Assembly: GCA_026874595.1 (NCBI GenBank)
Contig: CM049306.1
Coordinates: 27,211,519-27,275,518, forward strand
DNA: 64,000 nucleotides
DNA from: Sipunculus nudus
Lineage: Eukaryota; Annelida; Sipuncula; Golfingiida; Sipunculidae
Reading direction: 5' to 3'
Made by a program: the position numbers and the translations under genes. This document shows positions 25,003 through 35,287 of the stretch, piece by piece (the stretch's first letter is position 1; each line of letters begins with the position of its first letter). The notes under the pieces were generated by a model. That model searched no databases. It saw nothing but the letters and a program-made list of their open reading frames with translations, and was not told the origin of the DNA.

Positions 25003-25386
25003 CTATGTCTTAATTCCGATCAGACTTCCACGTAGGATTTCCCGCTCCCCTGAAACGTTTCCTAGTGCTAAGTCGCAAACGGCATCTCCGACTACCATCG
25101 CTTCGATCGTTCCAACAAAATAGGAACTAATCCTTGCTGATGGAAAACGTCTAACTGATACGTCAAACAACCGACACTCGACGTCGTGTCCGGTGAACTG
25201 GTCCGGATCCATGTATGTTTCACGTACTCGTGCTGAAGAGCAATTGGAATCGCGTATCACTTTGCCTACCTTGCCGTTAAATAGCCCCTCAAAATGAGCA
25301 GCCAGAGCAAACTGGCCCTGTGTATTCGAATCCGGATTAACGGAACTGACGGTTTCCGACTCAGATTCCGTAACAACCGTAGACAT
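25003..25386 (-). pseudogene. Gypsy aspartic protease region (relic)
   Basis: The frame contains FNGKVGKVIRDSNCSSARVRE, then DQFTGHDVECRLFD, VRRFPSARISSYFVGTIEAM and CDLALGN. The layout matches retroelement aspartic proteases, but the catalytic D-T/S-G reads DSN here, so the active site is altered. It lies between gag and RT on the minus strand, as expected for gypsy. Confidence 0.7.
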
Positions 25387-25401
25387 TGATTTGGGCTTAC
25401 G

Positions 25402-25841
25402 CTATGGTTTAGCCCCACGCTGTGCAACAGCTGAGTGCAACGCTTGTGGGCCACGCAACAAAGGACTTAAGTTCAAAGCCCATCTATCAGCGTCGTAGTT
25501 TTGACTCCGAGCGAAACGCTCCAGAAAAGCGTCTGGTTTATCGTGCTGCTCGTCAAACGGAGGGAGCTTGAGTTTCGGTAGCGATTCTCTACTCCCCATC
25601 GGTTTACAATCGCCCTCATCCCTCGCACTGGATGCTGCTTTCAACTTCAGCGCCTCTATCTTGTAGGCTCTTGCTTCATGTTCACGCTCCATCACTCTCC
25701 GCCTACCCCTCTCTTCGTGCTCGGCATCTTCCCGCTGCTTGGCTTCTAAAGCCTAAACACGCTTATTAGGAACTCTTGTAATGCAGCGTCCTTGTATCCT
25801 AACGATTGCCCACATTCGAGAATGGACTTCAACGACTCCAT
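25402..25841 (-). pseudogene. Gypsy gag relic
   Basis: ATG at 25841-25839 opens MESLKSILECGQSLGYKDAA. The frame is broken by a stop and a shift near 25755 and resumes as MEREHEARAYKIEALKLKAA. It ends with PKLKLPPFDEQHDKPDAFLERF, a gag segment widely shared among invertebrate gypsy elements. The charged, helix-rich stretch before it is a probable coiled coil. It sits just upstream of the protease on the same strand. Confidence 0.7.
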
Positions 25842-27305
25842 GGTAACGGCATAACTAACCGACTTTGCAAGTTAACCACTAAATCTACACAAATATAATA
25901 ATAATATAATAACTGTAAACGCTGACAAAATGAACCGGTTGTATCCCCCGTGTACAATCACACGTTGGTTGCACCGAAAATTAAAAGACGCACGGATGGA
26001 CGGATGAACATCAAGTACGTGATATCAAAAGCTGAGTACGCTAATCAAAAGGAAACACTTACTCAAGAAATCCCCAGAATTCAAGGTAATTAAAATACAC
26101 TAGACAGCTCTAACTGTCAAATCTCTACATTGTTCTTGGTAATAATCAAACGTATAACAGTGGTTTACCATATCACTGAGTAACTATTAAGCATAAAACA
26201 GTAGTTTACCATATCAAAGTATTAACCTGCATTAACTCTACGTGGAGTGTGTATGTGTCAAGATTCAGCACTGACTCTCAATTTCAAATATAACAAAGCA
26301 TTAAACAATTCAAAGAAGTTATATCAATATACTCGCTCTGATGTTCGTTACAAAGAATCACCGTGGCCTTCATGAGACACCGAAAATTTACGCTTAAAGA
26401 CATCATCTCTTAGCTGTCATATAACACTCATGCACCCAAGAATGCCCCTGGACTGCAGATATCGTCAGGCCAACGAACTGGTGCGCTGATCGGGCATTTA
26501 TAGTGAATTTCGTCTTAATCACGTCTCATATATGCTTGCTGACGTCACAAGTCCTGACCGTCTTCTGGCCAATCACCTCTTCCTATTATGCCGACTGCTA
26601 ATTATTACATGAATCTTAATATGGACACGCCTCACGAGACAAAACCCTGGGAAAACCAAACTAAACAGGTGCACATCATTTAAAGTCTACAAAAAAAAAA
26701 CAATCGTTACTATATAGAGACCGCCAACAGAGACGGAATTAAACTGTACTGAAATTAACCTCAAACGAGACACTTTTACTCTCTCACCAAAGTTCTCACG
26801 CTAATATCTAAACATGATACTCCATACAAATTTACAAAAAAAATCATTAAAAAAATCATCTGGTTATATTTCCTACTAGAACTAGCAATACAATAACTAA
26901 GCCACAGGTCTCTGGTGACACCTAGAACATTGGTGATCATTTATATATGCCACTGACGGTTAACATGGTTGTCTCACAATCCTGTCTTATAGAAAGTCTG
27001 AAAGTGCCCGGTGCCCCTGTCGATAGTTTTCAATCCATAGATCAATATTTATGTTATGTAAATTTATCTGCTGGCAGATCCGCTCATATGTATGCGATCG
27101 ATTTCAAACCGGTATCGCAAAGGTAAGCGCCATTTTTGACATGATTATTTCATATTCGTCTGAATTGGAAAGTTACCATTGTGACCATGTAAGCGCTAGG
27201 ATGCCAATCAAGATATTTCTAGTTATAAATCTGCCCGAAAGCATTTATATATATATGCCCTGTGACAATTATATATATGATATATATTATATATGATATA
27301 TATAT
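25842..27305. other. Non-coding; possible LTR of the minus-strand gypsy element
   Basis: By position, the 5' LTR and leader of the minus-strand gypsy element should lie here. I could not define LTR ends because no matching copy was found on the other side. The last 60 bp is (TA)-rich and is the target into which the next element inserted. Confidence 0.35.
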
Positions 27306-28005
27306 TGTTACAGGTACTCCTTTAATTGTGTGACAAGGGCGTAACCCGTGTTGTTGTTGCACTTTATGTTTAATCCGTACTGGTTGAACTCTCGTTGTCA
27401 TGCTAGTTTGGAGCTTTCTTGCCTGGCCGAGGTCACGTGAACCCTAATATGTAAAGAGAAACACAGCGATGTTCTTCTTGATGATTCCTGTAACGCGTGT
27501 TTACTGTGTTGTGTAAGATCTTTTAGACTGTTCGAGAAGTGGAAAATTCTCGGCATTGGGTAAAGAGTATATAAAGGGGTTGTGTTTTAGAGCCGGGAGA
27601 AGAGCACCAGAGAAGATTTCTAGCGGACGAAGAAGCGTGTGTCAGTTTCTGGGACCTTTTCCGACGAGTGCGGCAATTACAGACTTTCTCCTGGATTTTG
27701 TGCATTTGGACTTCAGTTTACTTTCTGGATTGTTACAAGAGCTTTAAACTGGACTGTCATTCTCCGAGAGTATACATTTAAAGAACTTATCATTGAGACG
27801 GTGTTGGTATCCAGGTACTGTGCACATTGTTTATTTTTCTGTGTGATTGTATTGATTTGTTGCTATACCGCTGTTTTACTGTATAATTGTAAATTCCCCT
27901 AAACATTTCACGCTGCCTAGTGTTACAAAATTTGATTTTTTTCCTCTGTTACAGAATTTGTGTTCATCACGCATACGTGATCTGTTTATATTAGATTCCG
28001 TAACA
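27306..28005 (+). repeat. 5' LTR (700 bp)
   Basis: Starts TGTTACAGG and ends TTCCGTAACA. It closely matches 38252-39020 with scattered substitutions. A block of about 70 bp present in the 3' LTR after CTGTATAATTGTAA is missing here. Confidence 0.95.
27568..27575 (+). promoter_or_regulatory. TATA box of the 5' LTR
   Basis: TATATAAA about 260 bp into the LTR, conserved in the 3' LTR at 38512-38519. It is the likely U3 core promoter, with transcription expected about 30 bp downstream. Confidence 0.65.
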
Positions 28006-28011
28006 AAAAAT

Positions 28012-28029
28012 TGGGGGCTCGTCTTAGAT
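28012..28029 (+). other. Primer binding site, tRNA-Pro type
   Basis: TGGGGGCTCGTCTTAGAT, six bases after the 5' LTR. It matches the well-known tRNA-Pro primer site TGGGGGCTCGTCCGGGAT at 15 of 18 positions, including the first 12. Confidence 0.85.
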
Positions 28030-28171
28030 GGTCAATAGTTTTGACAATTTATTAAGCCTTGACCTGGACATTGTTTTATCATACATTGTTTACAAGATTA
28101 CATATTGTTTACAGTACATTGTTGACAGAATTTATCTCAGTGGTTTTTTGTTATTGTTTTGACATCTTAAC

Positions 28172-29370
28172 ATGGCAGATTTCAAACCTGAGGCATTTGT
28201 TGACGATCCCGACCCTGATCAACTTGAACAGTTGTCAAAAGAACAGTTGTTGCGTTTGGGACAACACTCAGGGCTAAGTGTGAAAAAAAACTTTGAGAAA
28301 GCCTGATATCATTGCTAAAATCATGCAAGATCTAGTTAGCAAAGGTTTAATTGAAGAGACTGTAGCTGAAACATAAAAAATGACAGCCTTGCTATGCAAT
28401 TAGAATTTAAAAAGTTGGAAATGCAACATGAGCTAGCATTAAAAGAGAGGAAAGAACGGTTTGAAAGAGAAAGACGAGAAAGACTAGAAAAAGAAATAGA
28501 AAGAGACAGACTAGAAAAAGAAAAAGAAATTGAGTTAAAACGACAGGAGTTAGAAAGACTTAAAGTAGAACATAGTCTAAATGTTCCCCCAGCTCACAGC
28601 TTTGATGTTACTAAACACATTAGACCTGTCCCATCTTTTCAAGAGAAAGGGGCTGATAAATATTTCTTGCACTTTGAGAAGGTAGCTGAAAATTTAAAAT
28701 GGCCTAAGGAAAAATGGACTATGCTGTTACAAAGTGTATTGACTGGCAAGGCCAGAGAAATTTATACAGAGCTTTCAATAGAAGCTGCTGCTGACTATGA
28801 CCTGGTAAAACGGTTAATCCTAAAAGGTTATGAGTTAGTTCCGGAAACTTACCGCCAGAAATTCAGAAATTGGAAAAAACGCTAAGAACAGACCTACGTC
28901 GAATTTGCTAGGAAAAAAGAGCAGTTGTTTGATCGCTGGTGTAGTTCTAAAAATGTAATGAAAGATTATGACAATTTGCGCCAGTTGATTTTGCTTGAAG
29001 AATTTAAGCGCTGCATTAGCGCAGATGTTAAAACTTTTCTTGATGAGAAAAGTCCTAAAACACTTGACATTGCTGCTCAATTAGCTGATGGTTATTCATT
29101 AACACACAAAATGTCCTTTACTAGCAAATCACACCACGTACCAGTCATTCACAAACAAGAACGTAAATCAGAATGGTCAAAAGAAGTTTAAAGCGCAGTC
29201 ACCCAGTACTAGTAGTCCTGATAGTTAAAGTCCATTGCTACATCTCAGTCCACGCCCACTGTGTCAAAGTCCAACAAAGACTAAACATTTTCAAAGAAAA
29301 TCTGTAATTACTGCAAGAAGGAAGGTCATCTAATATCTGACTGCTGGAAACTTGCGAATAAACCAAATAG
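28172..29370 (+). pseudogene. gag with SCAN-like capsid region and CCHC knuckle
   Basis: ATG at 28172 opens MADFKPEAFVDDPDPD. A frameshift near 28285 is followed by a highly charged Glu/Arg/Lys coiled-coil segment (28394-28560). The capsid region follows, with HIRPVPSFQEKGADKYFLHFE and KGYELVPETYRQKFRNW. After a stop comes a helical segment (FARKKEQLFDRWCSSKN ... LILLEEFKRCISADVKTFL) that resembles the SCAN domain of vertebrate zinc-finger proteins. A zinc knuckle of form C-X2-C-X4-H-X4-C lies at 29303-29344. Stops at about 28375, 28885 and 29190 show decay. The SCAN relationship is established for Gmr1-like gag proteins; its assignment here is by eye. Confidence 0.8.
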
Positions 29371-29785
29371 CTAACCTTCTGGTTTTGTTTCAAAATCTAT
29401 GCATAGCAAAGCACAAGAGCCAGGCTCTTTTCATGTAAATAAGGGGTACAACTCCTTTATTGACTCTAATTAAGAGTTTGATGCTACGGAGGCCCATGTG
29501 CCGTCTAAATCCAAAGAAGAATCCGCAGCTTGCGGGGTAAAAACCTCAGTTGATTCCTGCGAGGAATTAAATAAAGCTAGGTCCATTCATGATTCCTGCG
29601 AGGAGTGTTCTCTAAATGAGACTAAGTCCTTTTATGACTCTTGCAAGAGTATCTCAAATTAGGCCAGGTCCTCTTATGACAAACAAAAGTTTGTTTATAC
29701 TGAGGAAAATTCCTCTGTTGACTTCCATGAGGAGTTTGGTTATAAAAAGGATGTAGATTCCTTAAATGACTTTGAAACAGAGTTT

Positions 29786-30313
29786 ATGACTGACACTGTC
29801 AATGTCAGTTCTTTGTTTGATGAAGCTGAGGTAGTAGATTCCTCTCCTGACTCTGAAATGGAGTTATTTGAGCCATTCATACATGATGGTTTTGTATCAC
29901 TTTCTAGTGATTTTTCAGACTCTATCCCTATTAGAATTTTGAGGGACACTGGTTCAGGCCAGACTCTCATGTTAGCAAACACTTTGCCATGTTCTAATAG
30001 GTCCGTTACTGGTGCACATGCACTTGTTAATGGTGTGTTTTCAGACAGGCACACTTCAGTTCCGCTTCACAGTATCCATTTAATGTCAGATTTGATTTCT
30101 GGGAATATTACTGTGGGCATGAGAACTACTTTACCCTTTAAGGGAATTCAGTTGCTACTAGGCAATGATGTTGCAGGTGATAAAGTACAGCCTGTACCTA
30201 TAGTGACAGAAAAGCTGTCACTTGATCAGGACACTGATCCGGAAAGTCAGGAAATTCCTGGTTTGTATCCTTCATGTGCTATAACTAGATCTATGGCCAA
30301 GAAAAACACATGA
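29786..30313 (+). pseudogene. Retroviral-type aspartic protease domain
   Basis: The open frame of 175 codons has the catalytic motif ILRDTGSGQTLML (DTG at 29945-29953) and a downstream GIQLLLGNDVAG flap/helix motif. Between gag and this frame lies an acidic linker that is out of frame in places. The frame ends with ITRSMAKKNT, a common protease-to-pol boundary motif. The DTG triad is intact, but the polyprotein is broken on both sides. Confidence 0.85.
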
Positions 30314-31210
30314 GGATAATGGTTCAGATAATAACACTCTGGGAGTCACTAGTGACTCGTCTAATGACTCGCCCGTACAGGATGCAGCATTCTCAAGGTC
30401 AGAACTTATTGCGGAACAGCATAAGGACCCTGATATTTCATGTTTGTTTCCCCGGGCAGTTTCTAAAGATGAACTGTCACAGAACCCAGTTTGTTTCTAC
30501 GTCAAAAATGGAGTGCTTATGCGTAAATGGCGACCACCTGATGTATGCGCTGATGATGAGTTTGCCATCAAACATCAAATAGTAATGCCCAAAAGCTTTC
30601 CTCAGTGAAGTTCTAAGCATGGCACATTTAGGTATAAATAAAACTTATCAGAAAGTTAGTACACGCTTTTATTGGCCTAACCTCAGGAAAGATGTTGAAC
30701 AATATTGTAAATCATGCCATACATGCCAGATGGTAGGCAAGCCCAATCAGAATTCTCCTAAGGCCTGGACATGAATACTTGCTGACAATTATGTGCGCAT
30801 CTACCAGGTTCCATGAGGCAATACCTTTGCGCAAAATTAATGCGAAAAGTGTTGTCAAAGCTCTGACCAAGTTTTTTACAACTTTTGGATTGCCAAAATC
30901 CGTCCAGTCTGACCAAGGGTCTAATTTTATGTCTGGCTTATTCCAACAAGTTATGCTTGAGCTAGGTATAAAACAGTACAGCTCTTCGCCATACCATCCT
31001 GAAAGTCAGGGCGCCCTCGAGCGTTTTTACCAGACATTAAAAAACATGATTAGGACTTATTGCTATGACACACAGAAAGACTGGGATGAAGGAATCCACC
31101 GATTGTTGTTAGCTGTCAGAGAATCCTTTCAAGAGTCCTTGGGTTTCAGTCCCTTTGAACTAGTTTTTGGACACTCCGTTCGAGGTCCATTGAAACTGCT
31201 AAAAGACAAG
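30310..31210 (+). pseudogene. Integrase, N-terminal and core part (interrupted)
   Basis: A frame starting just after the protease carries SRSELIAEQHKDPDISCLF, a typical pre-integrase segment. The zinc-binding segment follows (HLGINKTYQKVSTRFYWPNL ... CKSCHTC). The core has STRFHEAIPLRKINAKSVV, SDQGSNF (second catalytic Asp) and HPESQGALERF (catalytic Glu). The stretch that should hold the first catalytic Asp is deleted near 30765. The frame then breaks at 31210, where another element is inserted. The integrase precedes RT, which defines the unusual gene order. Confidence 0.9.
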
Positions 31211-33650
31211 TGACCCATGGGTCATGACGCTCAGCTGCCACGCATGACCTGCGACATCATGGGCTGCGATTCACAACTTCTAGTAAAATTGTTGCAGAAC
31301 CTATATGCCAATTTTGTTTAAACTTTCTACGTTGTCATAAATTCTTATCATATATGTCTGGTTAAAACATAGTGAATGATGGTATGAGGCAAAATGTATG
31401 GTTGTTGAGCTATCAAGAACTAATCCCACAGCTTGTTCGATACCTGTCAGTCTCAAAAGGAATACCACACAGGCCACATATAAGATCAAAATATAGCAAA
31501 AGATCAAGGAAATCCATGCAAGATTTATTGTGAAACGGGTGCTTCCATATTAATTTTTATTCAATACAAGCCAACTATACTGAGCTTGGTCATATGATGG
31601 TCATATTTATGAAGAAATCTTTGACCCAATGCAAGATTACATTAATATACATCCCACTGCGTTCACTTTAATAGTTCTTGAGATAATATGTTTTAAAGGA
31701 ATTTAAAGATGGCTTCCTGGTGGCCATATTGGATTTCTGACCGGTCGGAAATTTAACAACAAACATCCTCTAAAAGGGACCAAACATCATAAAAAATCAC
31801 AGAAACTGCCCTGGCAAAAGGATTTCTAAAATGGCTACCTGGAAGACATCATGGTTTTCTGACAAGTCTGACATTTGATATCACACATCCTCCAAAAAGA
31901 CACTAAACTTGTAGTAATTGCTCCAAAGAATGTAACAGTTATGAATGTCCAAAACAATTCAAAAGGCATGATCAGGATGGAGAGCTTTCATATTAGATTT
32001 ATGAACATGCAAATGTAAAAAGTGCAAGTCCAATTTGTTTTAATTATCAGCTTGCTATTCAATGGGGTCAGCAGGGTAGGTAAACTGCAAAACCTTAAAG
32101 AAAAGAAATGCAGAAAGCATCACTAAGAGTCTTGTAATCAAATAAAGCCATTCTAAATCCAGGTACAGACCCACATATTTTAGAACAAACACTTGCTGGT
32201 ATATCTGATGATTTGTATAATAATATTCATATATCTAGAAAACTAAGTTTATTGCTATGATTCCATGATATAAACTGCAAAATGTTCCCATCATTTTATA
32301 AATCAGTAGCTAAACCTTAACACTTAACTCTCATAGTCTTAATGCCTGGCAAAAGCATTCCGGCAACAGTGTTTTTGTTATGCACTAATTATATATCCTT
32401 ATCGCTCCATGAGCTGATACAAAAGGGAGTCATATATCACAAGTGTCACTGACAATTATGGGCACACAGTAAGATGTACCAGTTGTGAGTGCCATGGTTA
32501 TATATATAAGAAAACAAGAAAAATAGAGATGGTCTACAAAATAAGTTATTGTGAACATCCCTGACCTATGACCTTGGCCTTTTGCCCACATATCAACTGG
32601 ATTCTTTCTAAATGATGGGTAACTACTAACCACTTACATCTGGCCGGGTGTAATTACTTGGCAACCAATGAGTGAATAACTTAGACCTGCAACCTTTAAC
32701 CTCCTGTCCAGCTGACCTCAAAATCAATTAGTTATTTCTTCATGCAAAAAGACCCATAAATATGAAGTTTGAATCACATTCAGTGATGCATAGCTGTGGC
32801 ATATGTGAAAGACTGAAGGTTTGGGTTGAACAGTTTCACTTGAAATATGTTCACCAGCATTTAGAACAATATTGTGACCTTGACCTTTGACCTTTTGAAC
32901 TCAACATCAATAGGCTTCTTCCCCTATTGGTAGGTAAGCCATATATGACAGATGGAAAGTATAGATTGAAAAGTTTGCCTGAAAATGACTCCACGCAAGA
33001 AGAGGGTGCTGTGAACTTGACCTTTGACCTCAAAATCAACAGGTCTTTTCCCCTGTTGGCAGAGAAGCGATATCAGTGCTGAAAGGTTTGGAATGAAAGG
33101 TCTAGCATGAAATGTGTCCACAACCTTTTCAAAGAAGTGGATCCTGTGACCCTGACCTTTGACCTTGTGACCTCAACATCTATAGTATTCTTCTCCCACT
33201 TAGTAGGTGAGCTATATGTAAAAGATCAAAGAATTGGGATGAAAGGTTTGGCTTAAAATGCATCCACAGGCTTTTCAAAGAAGTTGGTTCTGTGACCTTG
33301 ATCTTTGACCTTGTGACCTCAAAATAATTATGGTTCTTCCCCTGTTGGTAGGTGAGCTGTATGTGAAAGATGGAAGGTTTGGGATGGAAATTTTGGCTAA
33401 AAGAATTATTTCTGGGGGTGCAAACACCCCCCATAACTTCGAGAATATAGGTCGCAGTGACCTAATTTCAGGTTTGCAAGATGATCTTTTTAGAACCTCT
33501 AAGACTGCATAGGGTTATGGCCCTAGCCCCTACGGTTACGATTTGTGTCCTGCTAACGAACGGACGGCCGGCCGGCCGGATAGACGGAAGGACGCAGGGC
33601 AAAGACCCATCCCTATAGCCCAGCATGACTGAAAGTCAGCTGAGCTAAAA
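31211..33650 (+). mobile_element. Palindrome-ended tandem-repeat element, copy E1, inside the integrase gene
   Basis: Begins with the palindrome TGACCCATGGGTCA followed by TGACGCTCAGCTG. It ends in a hairpin (33617-33646, arms AGCCCAG/CTGAGCT with an inner TGACT/AGTCA stem) followed by A's. The exact split of an integrase frame, which resumes at about 33655 with LCENPDSLSLLQYV, gives both ends. The interior has tandem units of about 143 bp with TGACCTTTGACC (32560-33400) and a 3' module shared with E2. Non-coding. Confidence 0.85.
32560..33400. repeat. Tandem ~143-bp units with TGACCTTTGACC
   Basis: At least five units start around 32565, 32872, 33012, 33150 and 33293. Each carries GTGACCTTGACCTTTGACC-type sequence and a CTTCCCCTRTTGGTAGGTRAG motif. 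TGACCTTTGACC is, reversed, a direct repeat of AGGTCA half-sites with one spacer base. Confidence 0.8.
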
Positions 33651-34010
33651 AAAACTCTTGTGTGAAAATCCTGATTCTCTTAGTTTACTGCAGTATGTCT
33701 CAGTCTTTCGTACTAAACAATACAATGCTTGTGAGATTGCAAAGTCAAATCTAAAATCTGCACAAAGTAAAATGAAAACAAAGTATGACAAGCACACTGT
33801 AAGTAGGACGTTTGAGCCTAGTGAAAAGGTCCTAGCCTTACTTCCCATCCCTGGCAAACTCTGCAAGCTAGGTATTTTGGTCCTTACATTGTTGACAAGA
33901 AAGTCAGTGATTTAAATTACATACTGTTGACACCAGATAGACGCAAGAAGAAACAACTGTGCCATGTTAACATGTTGAAGCCATATTATGACAGAAATAG
34001 CCCATTTGAT
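33651..34010 (+). pseudogene. Integrase C-terminal part with GPY/F module
   Basis: The frame resumes with LCENPDSLSLLQYVSVFRTK. After a one-base shift it contains ARYFGPYIVDKKVSDLNY, the GPY/F-type C-terminal module of gypsy integrases, then CHVNMLKPYYDR. It is the continuation of the integrase interrupted at 31210. Confidence 0.85.
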
Positions 34011-34119
34011 GTTGTACATAATGTTACTGCTGTTAAATGTGTAAAAACTGACCCTGATCCAGTTAAAGTAGATACTGATTGTAAGTGTGATGTAGACATT
34101 CAGTGTGGTACAGTACCAT

Positions 34120-35045
34120 TAAAAAACTCAGACGTGCTTAACAACCTGGATGCCAAACTGTCACACCTGACCGCACAACAAAAACAAGACCTCAAGAACC
34201 TGCTGCGGCATTATGAACATTTGTTTAGTGACATTCGAATGCGAACTAACATGTTGTGCCATGACGTTGATGTTGACGAGGCAAGCGCAGTCAAGCAACA
34301 TCCATATAGACTGAATCCAGAAAAGCAAAAGTATCTACAGGATGAGATTCAATTTTTGCTGGACAATGATTTTATTGAACCTAGTAACAGTAACTGGAGC
34401 TCACCATGTTTTCTTGTGCCAAAACCTGATTGAAGTTACCGTATGTGCACAGATTATCGAAAACTAAACTCTGTCAACAAGACTGACATGTTCCCGATTC
34501 CGAGGATCGATGATTGTATTGATAGAGTCGGTAGCTCCAGGTATGTTAACAAGTTTGACTTGTTAAAAGGATTCTGGCAAGTTCCGCTGACAGAACGAGC
34601 GAAAGAAGTGTCCGCATTTGTGACGCCGCAAGAACTTTACCAGTATAAAATTATGCCGTTTGGCATGAAGACTCGCAAGCCACGTTCCAGCGCCTCATCC
34701 ATATGGTTGTCAAGGACATTCAGGGCTGGGACGCATATATTGATGACCTCATCGTGTACAGCGACACCAGAGAGAAACATCTGCAAATTCTTCGCGACCT
34801 CTTCGAAAGACTCAGTGAAGCACGTCTGACCATCAACTTAGTAAAATCTGAGTTTTGTCTTGCACAAGTAACATTTTTGGGTCATATTGTAGAGCAGGGT
34901 CAGGTAAAACCTGCTGATGCTATGATAAGTGCTATTTCTGCAAATTCCCAGACCAGAAAACAAAAAGCAAATAATGCGTTTTCTTGGTATGGTTGGATAC
35001 TACAAGAAGTTTTGTCCAGATTTTTCTGCTGTAGCTTAACCTTTG
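34120..35045 (+). pseudogene. Reverse transcriptase domain
   Basis: In order: LTAQQKQDLKNLLRHYEHLF, PYRLNPEKQKYLQDEI, SNWSSPCFLVPKPD, an in-frame TGA where Gly is expected, MCTDYRKLNSVNKTD, RYVNKFDLLKGFWQVPL and IMPFGMK. After a frameshift near 34670 the frame continues to the catalytic box YIDDLIVYSD (intact) and TFLGHIVEQGQVKPAD. The active-site residues survive, but the nonsense codon and frameshift prevent translation. Confidence 0.92.
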
Positions 35046-35059
35046 ACTAATTTGTTAAA

Positions 35060-35287
35060 GAAGAAACAAAAGTTTGTATGGAGTGTTCAGTGTTAAAAAG
35101 GAATTTCAGAATTTGAAAGCAATTCTGCAGGGTTCACCAGTTTTGGCAGCTCCAGACTTTTCTGTACCTTTTAGCTGAAGATGCTAATGATACTGCTGCT
35201 GGTGCTGTGTTGTTACAAGAAGGCAATGATGGCATAGATCATCCAATTTGTTATTTCTCAAGAAAGTTTAATGCAAACCAGAACAAG
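35060..35287 (+). pseudogene. RNase H, first part (interrupted)
   Basis: Frameshifted RNase H sequence with EDANDTAAGAVLLQEGND and ICYFSRKFNANQNK. The frame is then cut by element E2 at 35288. Confidence 0.8.
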
